Part shown: piece after piece, positions 45,716-55,017 of the stretch
Numbering within the stretch: the first letter of the stretch is position 1
How the letters are laid out: each line of letters opens with the position of its first letter
Origin: Photorhabdus bodei
GTDB taxonomy: Bacteria; Pseudomonadota; Gammaproteobacteria; Enterobacterales; Enterobacteriaceae
DNA length: 64,000 nt
Assembly (NCBI RefSeq): GCF_003287735.1
Contig: NZ_NSCM01000008.1
Location: 1 to 64,000, forward strand
Reading direction: 5' to 3'
Program-made: the position numbers and the translations under genes
The notes under the pieces: generated by a model
What the model was told of the DNA's origin: nothing
The model's database searches: none
What the model saw: only the letters and a program-made list of their open reading frames with translations

Positions 45716-45990
45716 GAGAAGGGAGCGCACAAGCGCTCCCCTTAAGTTAAATTCTATAGCAGTCCCGCTAATAACACGCTCCCTGCTCACTCCTTGACAA
45801 ATTGTCCCTAGTTGGTCATCCCTTACCCATCATTTTATTTGTTGCATATCATCCTGTTATGCATTGTGTCATCCTGACCATCATCACTCATCTGTCCTTG
45901 AGAAATTGTGCGCAATGATTCCTTTCCTGCTGAGGACAGAATGAATTAATTCTTTCGATGAAACAAGCCACACATAATGGAACCAGTAAG
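45716..45990 (-). ncRNA. csrB: CsrB, CsrA-sequestering small RNA
   Basis: The minus strand between syd and yqcC, the position of csrB in E. coli, carries repeated GGA motifs typical of CsrA sites: TCAGGATGAC, ACAGGATGAT, AAGGGATGACC, TAGGGACAA, TCAAGGAGTG, GCAGGGAGCG and others, about eleven in all. The 3' stretch TTGTCAAGGA...GAGCAGGGAGC matches the E. coli CsrB 3' region. It ends in a hairpin GGGGAGCGC/GCGCTCCC (45719-45744). The 5' end is not fixed; 45990 is an estimate. CsrB antagonises CsrA and so affects motility, secretion and virulence timing. Confidence 0.85.
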
Positions 45991-46082
45991 TCAGGGCAGA
46001 GAATAAAATCTGTGATTATTTATAGGCTATTGAAATAAAATGAAAATAATAAACTAATGTGAAACTCACAAAAGTAAACTAT

Positions 46083-46113
46083 GATATCTCTTACATGAAG
46101 TGTAAGAGATATC
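46083..46113. terminator. Perfect palindrome downstream of syd
   Basis: A 13-bp perfect stem GATATCTCTTACA/TGTAAGAGATATC with a 5-nt loop, 29 bp after the syd stop. It can act as a syd terminator (weak T-run), and its right arm forms part of the UvrY-type box described separately. Confidence 0.6.
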
Positions 46114-46118
46114 TCACA
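46101..46118 (-). promoter_or_regulatory. UvrY/GacA-type box upstream of csrB
   Basis: TGTAAGAGATATCTCACA is an 18-bp near-palindrome of the form TGTAAG-N6-CTCACA. On the csrB strand it reads TGTGAGATATCTCTTACA, very close to the UvrY site upstream of E. coli csrB. It predicts BarA/UvrY activation of csrB. Confidence 0.75.
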
Positions 46119-46141
46119 AAGGCAGCGTTAAAAATCGGGGT

Positions 46142-46696
46142 CTAACGCATAGAGACAGGTTCAATTGCGCCAAGAAACCTAATTAAGTCGGTAAATAAGC
46201 GTTTTCGTTTATGACTGCCAAACTGTTCCAAGATCACTTCACCGGTCAAATTACACAGAGAAATGATACCCATATCATCTGATTCCATCGTCGCAATAAA
46301 CGCCGTTGGCGACAGTTTCAGCCGTTTCTGTGTCACCAAATGTCCTATCAAGTTTTCCTGTAAACGGATAAAGTCATCCTCACTCCAAACCTGAATCAAA
46401 CTAAGCCGTTGACCTTCAAACGTTACCGTCATATCACCGGCCAATTGTGATGTATAAAAATCATGAATTGCTGGCTGCAATTGTATATCCAGTGCAACTT
46501 CGACGCTATTCAGCTTATCCTCTAAAGGAAAAGGCTGAGGAAGCCAATAAACTTCGTTGTCACCAGTTTGGGTAATACAAGGTGATGGTACACCATAAAG
46601 TTCACGGCTTGCAGGAGGGGCTCCGGTTTTCTTCTGCCACAAATCAACATAACAACGGGTAAAATTAGACAACGCTTCTGTAACATTAGAAATCAT
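46142..46696 (-). CDS. syd: SecY-interacting protein Syd
   Basis: Peripheral protein that binds the SecY cytosolic face and monitors translocon integrity (184 aa, E. coli 181). [10 protein letters not shown] near residue 30 and [20 protein letters not shown] are conserved. It is divergent from queF. Confidence 0.93.
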   Translation of the reverse strand: MISNVTEALSNFTRCYVDLWQKKTGAPPASRELYGVPSPCITQTGDNEVYWLPQPFPLEDKLNSVEVALDIQLQPAIHDFYTSQLAGDMTVTFEGQRLSLIQVWSEDDFIRLQENLIGHLVTQKRLKLSPTAFIATMESDDMGIISLCNLTGEVILEQFGSHKRKRLFTDLIRFLGAIEPVSMR

Positions 46697-46843
46697 ATTA
46701 TTTTCAACCAGTAACTGTTAGGGTGTACTTAGCAATTTTATAGTAAACCAAAGATAGTAAAATGAGCGAACAAATAAAATTCAGGCAAACGCGCTAACTT
46801 GCTAAACTTAAGCAACCACTATTATCAGATTTTGAGGAATAAC

Positions 46844-47692
46844 ATGTCGTTATATCGGGATCACCAAGCTCTTGAGCAACTTACTCTGGGTAAAACCACT
46901 TTATATCGTGACCAATATGATGCCAGCTTATTGCAAGCTGTACCCCGTAATATGAACCGTGAACCTCTGGAAATTTTCCCTGATAATTTGCCATTTCATG
47001 GCGCTGATATCTGGACACTGTATGAACTGTCATGGCTGAATAGCCGCGGTTTGCCACAAGTTGCTGTCGGACATGTTAGTTTAAATGCAATAAGTAAAAA
47101 CCTGATTGAATCTAAAAGTTTTAAGCTCTATCTGAACAGCTTTAACCAAACTCGTTTTGAAAACTGGCAAGCCGTCGAAGAAACACTACAGCGCGATCTG
47201 GCTGCTTGTGCTGAAGGCAAAGTGGAAGTGGCACTTTATCACTTAGATCATTTCAATAACCAGCCAATCTCCGCTTTTACAGGTGAATGTATTGACGATC
47301 AAGACATTGAAGTGACTGAATATGATTTCAATCGTCATTATCTGCAAGATGCAGCACAAGGTCCGCTGGTAGAAGAAGTTTTGGTTAGCCATCTGCTGAA
47401 ATCTAATTGCTTGATCACTCATCAACCTGACTGGGGATCTGTCCAGATTCACTACAAAGGGTTAAAAATCAATCGGGAAGCATTGTTACGTTACTTGATA
47501 TCATTCCGGCATCACAATGAGTTTCACGAGCAATGTGTCGAGCGTATCTTCAGCGATTTACAACAATTATGTGCACCAGAAAAGCTCTCAGTCTACGCTC
47601 GTTATACCCGTCGTGGGGGATTAGATATCAATCCGTGGCGTACAAATAGTGAAGGCTTTGTTCCAGCAACAGGCAGATTGGCACGTCAATAA
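46844..47692 (+). CDS. queF: NADPH-dependent 7-cyano-7-deazaguanine reductase
   Basis: Reduces preQ0 to preQ1 in queuosine synthesis (282 aa, E. coli 282). The unimodular-type C-terminal half has the substrate cysteine in [15 protein letters not shown], with [17 protein letters not shown] in the N-terminal half and [15 protein letters not shown] near the end. ATG 46844 follows GAGGAATAAC; fifteen upstream codons are not conserved. Confidence 0.96.
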   Translation: MSLYRDHQALEQLTLGKTTLYRDQYDASLLQAVPRNMNREPLEIFPDNLPFHGADIWTLYELSWLNSRGLPQVAVGHVSLNAISKNLIESKSFKLYLNSFNQTRFENWQAVEETLQRDLAACAEGKVEVALYHLDHFNNQPISAFTGECIDDQDIEVTEYDFNRHYLQDAAQGPLVEEVLVSHLLKSNCLITHQPDWGSVQIHYKGLKINREALLRYLISFRHHNEFHEQCVERIFSDLQQLCAPEKLSVYARYTRRGGLDINPWRTNSEGFVPATGRLARQ

Positions 47693-47814
47693 ATCCGTTT
47701 TAAATCTGCTTTCCTAAACGCAATTCGTGAAAAATAAGCTGAAATAGGGCATGTAATACATTCAGTTTAGTGATATTGATATGTAATCCATACACGGTAT
47801 ACAAGGAGTCATTC

Positions 47815-49182
47815 TTGATCACACATATCAACCCACTCGGCTCGATGGATTTATTATCTCAACTTGAAGTAGATATGCTAAAGAGTACCGCAAAAAGTGA
47901 TCTGTATCGCCTGTTCCGTAATTGCTCACTGGCCGTACTCAATTCAGGTAGCCAAACCGATAATAGCAAAGAGCTGCTCTCTAAATACACCGATTTTGAG
48001 ATTAACGTATTGCGCCGTGAGCGCGGGGTAAAACTGGAACTGGTGGATCCACCAGAAGATGCATTCGTTGATGGAAAAATTATTCATTCACTACAAGCTA
48101 ACCTGTTCGCAGTGCTGCGGGATATCTTGTTTGTTCATACACAGATTACCGATCCAGAACAACAGGATTATTCCGATTCAGAGAATAGCGCGCATATCAC
48201 CAACAGAATATTCTCTATTCTGCGCCACGCCAGAGCACTGCATACCGATGAAGATCTCAACATGATCGTCTGTTGGGGAGGCCACTCAATTAGTAAGCAA
48301 GAGTATCAGTATGGCCGTAAAGTCGGTAATCAGCTTGGGTTACGTGGACTGAATATCTGTACTGGCTGTGGTCCCGGAGCAATGGAAGCACCGATGAAAG
48401 GCGCGGCTGTCGGCCATGCCCAACAGAATTACAAAAATAGCCGTTTTATTGGTATTACCGAGCCATCAATCATTGCGGCTGAACCCCCAAATCCATTAGT
48501 GAACGAGTTGATTATCATGCCAGACATCGAAAAACGTCTGGAAGCTTTTGTTCGTATCGCTCATGGTATCGTTATTTTTCCAGGTGGTGTCGGTACAGCA
48601 GAAGAATTGCTTTATTTGCTAGGTATTCTGATGAATCCAGAAAATCAGGAGCAAATACTGCCATTGATTCTTACCGGACCGAAAGAGAGTGAGGACTATT
48701 TCCAGGTTCTGGACGAATTTATTGTTCATACATTGGGCGAAGATATACGACGCTACTATCACATCATCATTGATAATGCGCCTGAAGTTGCCAGAATAAT
48801 GAAAGAAGCGATGCCATTAGTGAGAGATAGCCGCCACAGTACCGGTGATGCATATAGTTTTAATTGGTCAATGAAAATCAATTATGATTTGCAACAGCCG
48901 TTTGAACCATCCCATAAAAACATGGCTGATCTTAATCTCTATCCTGATCAACCACCTGAAAAACTGGCAGCATCACTGCGCCGGGCTTTTTCCGGAATTG
49001 TTGCAGGCAATGTAAAAGAGGTGGGTATTCAAGCGATTGAAAAACAGGGTCCATTCAAAATCCACGGTGATGCTAGGATAATGCGCCATATGGATAAGCT
49101 ACTGAAAGACTTTGTGGAACAGCACCGAATGAAACTACCGGGAGGTACTGCCTACGAACCTTGCTACGAAATCATCAAATAA
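47815..49182 (+). CDS. ppnN: Pyrimidine/purine nucleotide 5'-monophosphate nucleosidase
   Basis: PpnN (YgdH) cleaves nucleoside monophosphates to base and ribose 5-phosphate and is stimulated by (p)ppGpp in E. coli. The product is 455 aa (E. coli 454). The LOG-family motif [15 protein letters not shown] is present at about 258-272. I use TTG 47815 because AAGGAG lies 7 nt upstream and the product begins (M)[11 protein letters not shown] like E. coli; no ATG fits. Confidence 0.94.
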   Translation: MITHINPLGSMDLLSQLEVDMLKSTAKSDLYRLFRNCSLAVLNSGSQTDNSKELLSKYTDFEINVLRRERGVKLELVDPPEDAFVDGKIIHSLQANLFAVLRDILFVHTQITDPEQQDYSDSENSAHITNRIFSILRHARALHTDEDLNMIVCWGGHSISKQEYQYGRKVGNQLGLRGLNICTGCGPGAMEAPMKGAAVGHAQQNYKNSRFIGITEPSIIAAEPPNPLVNELIIMPDIEKRLEAFVRIAHGIVIFPGGVGTAEELLYLLGILMNPENQEQILPLILTGPKESEDYFQVLDEFIVHTLGEDIRRYYHIIIDNAPEVARIMKEAMPLVRDSRHSTGDAYSFNWSMKINYDLQQPFEPSHKNMADLNLYPDQPPEKLAASLRRAFSGIVAGNVKEVGIQAIEKQGPFKIHGDARIMRHMDKLLKDFVEQHRMKLPGGTAYEPCYEIIK

Positions 49183-49245
49183 AATTACCTGAAAAAATAT
49201 CTGCGCTCCACGGATGGAGCATTATGCTATTTAAAGTGATCCCAT

Positions 49246-50001
49246 ATGATACATCTTCTCATTGTTGACGCTCTTAACCTTATCCGACGCATTCATGCTG
49301 TACAGGGTAGTCCATGCATTCCTGCTTGTGAACATGCGCTCCGGCAGCTTATCCAACATACTCATCCCACGCATGCCGTTGCAGTATTCGATGAAGAGAA
49401 TCGCAGTCACAGTTGGCGTCACCAGATATTACCTGACTACAAAGCCGGCCGTTCGCCCATGCCTGACAATCTGCAACAAGAAATGCCACAAATCAGAGCA
49501 TCATTTGAACAACAAGGGGTCACCTGCTGGCATGCCAAAGGGCATGAAGCTGATGATCTGGCAGCAACACTAGCCGTAAAAGTGACTTCCGCTGGTCACA
49601 ACGTGACGATTGTTTCTACTGATAAAGGTTATTGCCAATTACTTTCACCCAATATTCGTATCCGTGACTACTTCCAAAAACGCTGGTTGGATATGCCATT
49701 TGTTCAACAAGAGTTTGGCGTTTTACCAGAACAACTGCCTGATTATTGGGGGCTGGCGGGAATAAGTAGCAGTAAAATTCCGGGGATTCAGGGGATCGGG
49801 CCGAAAACCGCTGCCACTTTACTGCAACAGGCCGGTACACTGGATAATCTGTTCCAGAACCTCGACCAACAACCCGATAAATGGCGCAATAAACTAGAAT
49901 CAAATCAAGAAATGGCATTTATCAGCCGGAAAGTTGCATCATTACGTACCGATCTGGCTTTAAATGGTAATCTGCAACAACTCCGGCTGACAACAACCTA
50001 A
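49246..50001 (+). CDS. xni: Flap endonuclease Xni (ExoIX)
   Basis: Homologue of the Pol I 5'-nuclease domain (251 aa, E. coli 251). [39 protein letters not shown] and [10 protein letters not shown] hold the metal-binding acidic residues. [16 protein letters not shown] is the helix-hairpin-helix. Like E. coli ExoIX it probably has one metal site fewer than Pol I. Its stop overlaps the stop of the convergent prtD. Confidence 0.94.
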   Translation: MIHLLIVDALNLIRRIHAVQGSPCIPACEHALRQLIQHTHPTHAVAVFDEENRSHSWRHQILPDYKAGRSPMPDNLQQEMPQIRASFEQQGVTCWHAKGHEADDLAATLAVKVTSAGHNVTIVSTDKGYCQLLSPNIRIRDYFQKRWLDMPFVQQEFGVLPEQLPDYWGLAGISSSKIPGIQGIGPKTAATLLQQAGTLDNLFQNLDQQPDKWRNKLESNQEMAFISRKVASLRTDLALNGNLQQLRLTTT

Positions 50002-51371
50002 CGAAAATACTTCGCTATCTGATCCAGATGTTCGCCTTTTAATTCTCCGGCCTCACTAAGCAGGCCGATCCAAGCCTTAATATAATGATATTTTGCTTGG
50101 GAGAGATCGCGTCGAGCAGTATATAACTGCTGTTCAGCATTCAAGACATCCACATTAACCCGCTGCCCAAGCGCAACACTTTTACTGGTCGCGTCTACCT
50201 GTAAGCTAGCTGATTCAACCGCCATTTCATAAGCACTAATCCGTTTTTCACTATTTAAGTACTGATTATAATTGCGGCGTAATGCATTGAGGATTTCTCC
50301 AGCCTGAGCGTCAAGATCATATTTAGTCCTGCCATAGTGGGCCGCCGCCTGACGTACAGAGGCAGACGTAGCACCACCATTATAGATATTCATGCTCATC
50401 CGTAAGCCAATGGTATCGGTTCGATATTTTTGATCTACGGTATTATCGCTGCTGGATTCGTTTTCAGAATGAGAAGCATAGAACTCCAGCTTAGGTAAAT
50501 AGCCTGCCCGATTACGCTGTACTTCATGGTACGCGGCTTTCACCTCCTGACGCGAAGCGGCCAGAACCGGATTGTTGGCTAATGCCAATGCTTCCCACGC
50601 CTCATAACGTTCAGGTAACAACTTCAATATCTGGAATCGTTTTTTATTTGATAACCGTTGCACCGGTAAATCAACAGGGAGAGAGACACCCACTATGAGC
50701 TGTAAACTTCGGATTGCCGCATCCAAATCGTCTTTAGCTGCTATCTCATCAGCAATCGCCTGACTGTAACGAGATTGTGTTTCCACCACATCAGTACGTG
50801 TCCCTTCACCAGAAATAAACAACTTTTTATTCAGTTCCAGTTGTTTTTCATAAGCCATTTTCTGCCGTATGACTAAATCAATCTGATCCTGTGCATAAGC
50901 CACATCTACGTAAGCATTCACGACCCGAACAGCCAATTGCTGAAAATCTGCCCGAAAACGCTCATTACTCATCAAAGTGTGAGCTTGGCTGGCTTTATAA
51001 CGAGCCCATATTTCAAAATCGATCAACGGCTGAGTCAACACAACAGCCGCGTTATAACTGCTGTATTGGCGATCCCGGCTGCTAGTTGTCTTCCTACCCC
51101 AGAAGTCATACCCAACAGACTCCATATGTTGCCAATTCCGCGGTGAATTTTGGTAAGACATTATTACTTTAGGTAACAAGTCTGCTCTGCCGAGCTTTTC
51201 ATACTCTTCACCGCCTTCCCGCTCTTTCGCTGCGGCAAGAAAAGTGGGGTCATTTTCCAACGCCAGCGCATAGGCCTCGGTCAAACTCAATGCCCATGCC
51301 GGAAAAGAGAACAAACCGACACAGAAAAAAATCAGCAAACCCATTGATAAAGAAGCATTATTCAGTTTCAT
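49998..51371 (-). CDS. prtD: Type I secretion outer-membrane channel of the PrtA exporter
   Basis: TolC-family outer-membrane factor that completes the PrtB-PrtC-PrtD conduit for unfolded PrtA. The product is about 457 aa. The signal peptide ends FPAWA with mature [15 protein letters not shown]. Two repeated coiled-coil/TolC units are visible, with the characteristic [10 protein letters not shown] in the second half. Of three tandem start codons (GTG-ATG-ATG) the last ATG has the best spacing to GGAG. It overlaps prtC. Naming follows the Photorhabdus prtA-inh-prtBCD operon. Confidence 0.92.
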   Translation of the reverse strand: MKLNNASLSMGLLIFFCVGLFSFPAWALSLTEAYALALENDPTFLAAAKEREGGEEYEKLGRADLLPKVIMSYQNSPRNWQHMESVGYDFWGRKTTSSRDRQYSSYNAAVVLTQPLIDFEIWARYKASQAHTLMSNERFRADFQQLAVRVVNAYVDVAYAQDQIDLVIRQKMAYEKQLELNKKLFISGEGTRTDVVETQSRYSQAIADEIAAKDDLDAAIRSLQLIVGVSLPVDLPVQRLSNKKRFQILKLLPERYEAWEALALANNPVLAASRQEVKAAYHEVQRNRAGYLPKLEFYASHSENESSSDNTVDQKYRTDTIGLRMSMNIYNGGATSASVRQAAAHYGRTKYDLDAQAGEILNALRRNYNQYLNSEKRISAYEMAVESASLQVDATSKSVALGQRVNVDVLNAEQQLYTARRDLSQAKYHYIKAWIGLLSEAGELKGEHLDQIAKYFR

Positions 51372-51373
51372 CA

Positions 51374-52702
51374 TCACTCCTCTATCAACGATGTTGAAGC
51401 CCGATCCAACAATGGCTTAAACAGATAACTTAACAGAGAGCGGGAACCCGTTTTGACAAAGACCTCAACCGGCATCCCCGGCCTGATATCCAACCCTTTC
51501 AGTTTTTCCATTCCCTCGGGAGAGACAACCACTCTCATCTGATAATAAGGTTGACTGGTTGCTGGATCGACCAACCTATCTGCGGAAATCACGGCAACTT
51601 TTCCTTCAACTTTTGGCGTCCGATTCTGGTTAAAAGCGGTGAACATCAGATCCACATTCAACCCTTTACTAATCTTATCGGCCAAATTAACCGCAACACG
51701 AGTTTCCACTTCAAACGCCATCTGGTCCGGCAGAATTTCCATTAGTTTTTCGCCGGGAGCAACAACCCCACCTTGGGTAAAAATATTTAATCCCACCACG
51801 GTGCCATCAACCGGCGCAACAATTGAGGTATGAGTCAGTTCAAACTGTGCTGTATCTAGCTTATTTCTATATTCACTGGCAGAGACTTGCACCTCTGCTA
51901 ATTGCGCGCGCACTTCCCGCTGATAGTCTGCTTTGCGCTGAATAATACGCTGCTGTGTTTCCTGTAATTGCTTTTCAAGCTGACCCGCTCGTCCTTCCAT
52001 TTCCGCTACGCTGCTGTTGAGTTCAGCCTGTTCGCGCAGAAGTTCCAGATAACGATTTCGCGGAAAATAGCCCTCATCCGCTAAAGATTTCAGATTAGTT
52101 ATTTGCTCTTTAAGCGCCGCCTGCTGCATGCGTTTACTGAGAAAAGAAGATTTCAGCCCTTTAATTTGGAAATCTATTCCTTCGACAGATTGCTCAAGCC
52201 CTGCCAAGTCGCTTCTCAACACTTCACGGCGTGAGACAAAAAGTTGTTTTTGCAGTTCGATAATCTCATTCACCCGTGGTTCAGATTGTAATTGCTGTAA
52301 TATGTCGGGGAAAATTAACGCTTCATCACCATGCTGCTCTGCTAATAAACGGGCTTCCGTTGCCAGCGTGGTATACAGTTGATCTTGAAGTGCATCGACC
52401 TGTGCCTTTGCCTGCACCTGACTGAGCTGGACGAGTGTCTGACCCGCTTTTATTGTTTCTCCTTCAACAACCTTAATCTGGCTGATGATACCGCTTGCCG
52501 GGGCCTGAACTGTTTTACGATTACCATCCACCACCACCACACCTGAAGATGCAACCCCTTTATCCAACGGTGCTAACGCGGCCCAAATGAGAAATCCCAG
52601 GATCCCCACACCAATCACTAACCATCCTAGTCGTAAAAAATGCCTTTCTTCCAAAGGCAACAATCCTTTTTCATCTCTTACCGGCGTAATCTGATCAGAC
52701 AT
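51374..52702 (-). CDS. prtC: Type I secretion periplasmic adaptor of the PrtA exporter
   Basis: HlyD-type membrane-fusion protein (442 aa) that bridges PrtB and PrtD. The short cytosolic N-terminus is followed by one membrane helix (LGWLVIGVGILGFLIWAAL), the split lipoyl domain (APASGIISQIKVVEGETIKAG and APVDGTVVGLNIFTQGGVVA), a long coiled coil (about 140-280) and a beta-barrel domain. Start ATG 52702 has GGGAG 5 nt upstream. Confidence 0.93.
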   Translation of the reverse strand: MSDQITPVRDEKGLLPLEERHFLRLGWLVIGVGILGFLIWAALAPLDKGVASSGVVVVDGNRKTVQAPASGIISQIKVVEGETIKAGQTLVQLSQVQAKAQVDALQDQLYTTLATEARLLAEQHGDEALIFPDILQQLQSEPRVNEIIELQKQLFVSRREVLRSDLAGLEQSVEGIDFQIKGLKSSFLSKRMQQAALKEQITNLKSLADEGYFPRNRYLELLREQAELNSSVAEMEGRAGQLEKQLQETQQRIIQRKADYQREVRAQLAEVQVSASEYRNKLDTAQFELTHTSIVAPVDGTVVGLNIFTQGGVVAPGEKLMEILPDQMAFEVETRVAVNLADKISKGLNVDLMFTAFNQNRTPKVEGKVAVISADRLVDPATSQPYYQMRVVVSPEGMEKLKGLDIRPGMPVEVFVKTGSRSLLSYLFKPLLDRASTSLIEE

Positions 52703-52768
52703 ATCCACTCCCGGACAGAAATCTCCGTCTCAGCTATTTGATATTATTATCATTAAATGCACATTTAC

Positions 52769-54499
52769 CTATGATGCTTGTGGGACTGCCTTAGTCGCAG
52801 AATGTTCCTGACTATTATTCCTTTGTGATAAAGCGGCCATCACCTGTTGAGATGAACCGAACATCTTCATTTTCCCCTGAACCAGTAGCAATATTTTGTT
52901 TGTCTGTGATAGCAATGAGGTGCGGTGAGTAATCACAATCACAGTCTTTCCTTGTGCCTTTAACTGAGAAATCGCCTCATTTAATGCTCTTTCCCCTGCC
53001 TCATCCAGGCTGGAATTAGGCTCATCCAACACGACCAATGACGGCTCGTCATATAGCGCACGAGCAAGGCCAATTCGCTGTTTCTGCCCACCAGATAATC
53101 CAACTCCGCCAGCACCAATCACGGTGTCATAGCCCTTATCAAGTGCTAATATCAGCTCATGAACGCCCGCTTTCTTTGCCGCCCGTACCACTTTCTCTGG
53201 CTCCACTTCATTAAAACGAGCAATATTTTCAGCGATAGTGCCACCAAACAACTCAATATCTTGCGGTAAATAACCGATTGAGGAGCCCAGCTCATCTTTA
53301 TTCCACTGATAAATATCCGCATTATCCAGACGAACAACGCCTTCCTGTGCCGGCCATATTCCGACCAGTAACCGGGCAAGAGTCGATTTCCCAGACGCAC
53401 TGGGACCAATTAATCCCATCACATCACCGGCATCCAACGAAAAGCTAATATCCTGTAAAACAACCTTACTGTTTCTTCCCGGCGGCGCTGCGGAAACTTT
53501 ATCCACGGCTAAACTTCCTTTTGGCGCCGGCAATGACATTCCCGGTTTACGTTCCGGTTGTTGTTCCAACAGGTTGGTTAACCGTTGCCATGACAAACGA
53601 GCACCACTCCAGCCTTTCCAGGCTTGAATCAGTTGCTCAATCGGTGAAAGTGCCCGTCCCATCAAAATTGAAGCCGCAATCATCATACCCGGCGTAATAT
53701 GCCCACCAATCGCTAACCAGCCCCCCAATCCAAGGATCAGTGACTGCAAGGCCAAACGCACTGTTTTAGTGACTGAATTAATCACTGAAGCCCGCTCACT
53801 CGCGATGCGCTGGAAATCCAGGAAACGCTCATGTAATCCAAACCATCTCCGACGTAGCACCGGCAACATACCTAACGCCTCGATGACTTCGGCATTACGT
53901 AAATTAGTGCTAGCAAGACTTGCTGAACGTAGAGAGAGTTTACTGGCTTCGGATAATGGCTGACTTGATAACCACTGATTCAGCACAGCCAAGGCAATCA
54001 ATACTAGGGCACCTCCCAGTGACAACAGACCAAGCCAGGGGTTAAAAAGAAAAATAACGAGCAGATAGATTGGAAACCAAGGGGCATCAAAGAAGGCAAA
54101 CAAGGCGTTACCCGTCAAAAACTGGCGGATATTGGCCAAGTCATTGAGCATCTGACCGGCATCAGTAGTGCCATTTTTCAGATTCGATTCATAAGATGCG
54201 GTATAAACCCGGTTATTCAGCTTCATATCAAGCTGGCTGCCAATACGGATAACAATCATGCTACGGATATATTCCAGCATTCCCATCATGGCAAACATGC
54301 CGAGGGTAATCAGAGTCAACATCAGCAAAGTGATTTCATTGCCCGACGGCAATACTCTGTCATAAACCTGCAACATATAAACAGACGGAACTAACATCAG
54401 CAGGTTAATAAAAGCAGTGAACAACCCGATAGCCCAGAATACCCGGCTACGAGCACGAATGACATCCGTAATTTCATCCTTCGGGAGCAGTAGTTTCAC
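52769..54499 (-). CDS. prtB: Type I secretion ABC transporter of the PrtA exporter
   Basis: Inner-membrane ABC exporter (576 aa). An N-terminal membrane domain with about six helices has no C39 or CLD extension. The nucleotide-binding domain has Walker A GPSASGKST at 365-373, signature LSGGQKQR at 468-475, Walker B LVVLDEPNSSLD and the H-loop ITHRT. It is close to PrtD/AprD of Erwinia and Pseudomonas. The start is GTG with AAGGA upstream. It lies 60 bp after inh. Confidence 0.94.
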   Translation of the reverse strand: MKLLLPKDEITDVIRARSRVFWAIGLFTAFINLLMLVPSVYMLQVYDRVLPSGNEITLLMLTLITLGMFAMMGMLEYIRSMIVIRIGSQLDMKLNNRVYTASYESNLKNGTTDAGQMLNDLANIRQFLTGNALFAFFDAPWFPIYLLVIFLFNPWLGLLSLGGALVLIALAVLNQWLSSQPLSEASKLSLRSASLASTNLRNAEVIEALGMLPVLRRRWFGLHERFLDFQRIASERASVINSVTKTVRLALQSLILGLGGWLAIGGHITPGMMIAASILMGRALSPIEQLIQAWKGWSGARLSWQRLTNLLEQQPERKPGMSLPAPKGSLAVDKVSAAPPGRNSKVVLQDISFSLDAGDVMGLIGPSASGKSTLARLLVGIWPAQEGVVRLDNADIYQWNKDELGSSIGYLPQDIELFGGTIAENIARFNEVEPEKVVRAAKKAGVHELILALDKGYDTVIGAGGVGLSGGQKQRIGLARALYDEPSLVVLDEPNSSLDEAGERALNEAISQLKAQGKTVIVITHRTSLLSQTNKILLLVQGKMKMFGSSQQVMAALSQRNNSQEHSATKAVPQAS

Positions 54500-54559
54500 A
54501 CTATTTCCTTATTTTTATTTTTTTAAAAATATAACTATCTGATGTTAATGCTTCCTTTC

Positions 54560-54964
54560 TTATTCATTTTTCTTATTAGTCTTATTGGGCTTTATCATTA
54601 ATTCCCGACCATCGGCAAAGCGGGCAAACCAACCATCTGGCTCATGAGCAAAAAAAGCCAAACCACTCCCCTGTTCATCCGTAATTGTGAGCCCATCTGG
54701 AGTTGGCCGCCAACCGGCAGGCACTTCGCCAAACATATACGCTAAACAATCGTTATCACCATTAAGTGACCAAATTGATCCCTCTGGTAAGGGATGGTCA
54801 GTCAATAACACATCGCATTGTTGATGTTTATCCGACAATTGCCACACGCCTTTCAATTCACTCGCGTGTGGAAGATCAAGACTACTAGCCATACTTCCTC
54901 CGATAATGCTGAATGTCAGAGCAACAAAGAATGCAAATTTCAGATACCAAGCTGCAAAAACCAT
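54560..54964 (-). CDS. inh: Periplasmic inhibitor of the PrtA metalloprotease
   Basis: MprI/Inh family small inhibitor (134 aa) that protects the cell from misdirected serralysin. The signal peptide covers about the first 27-30 residues and the mature part begins near SLDLPHASELKG. Two cysteines (QQCDV and NDCLAYMFG) would make the single disulfide of this family's beta-barrel. ATG 54964 is preceded by GGAGG. It lies between prtA and the exporter genes. Confidence 0.92.
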   Translation of the reverse strand: MVFAAWYLKFAFFVALTFSIIGGSMASSLDLPHASELKGVWQLSDKHQQCDVLLTDHPLPEGSIWSLNGDNDCLAYMFGEVPAGWRPTPDGLTITDEQGSGLAFFAHEPDGWFARFADGRELMIKPNKTNKKNE

Positions 54965-54981
54965 GCCGCCTCCAAACAAAT

Positions 54982-55006
54982 AACCGCATCTAAGTCAGAT
55001 GCGGTT
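54982..55006 (-). terminator. Hairpin between prtA and inh
   Basis: A perfect 10-bp stem AACCGCATCT/AGATGCGGTT with a 5-nt loop starts 11 bp after the prtA stop and lacks a full T-run. A leaky terminator here would give abundant protease mRNA and less inhibitor and exporter mRNA. Confidence 0.7.
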
Positions 55007-55017
55007 GTGTTGTTGTG

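Noticed and set aside
46083..46113. Palindrome after syd taken as a pure intrinsic terminator
   Set aside because: The T-run is weak and its right arm extends into a UvrY-type box, so I list both readings instead of one.
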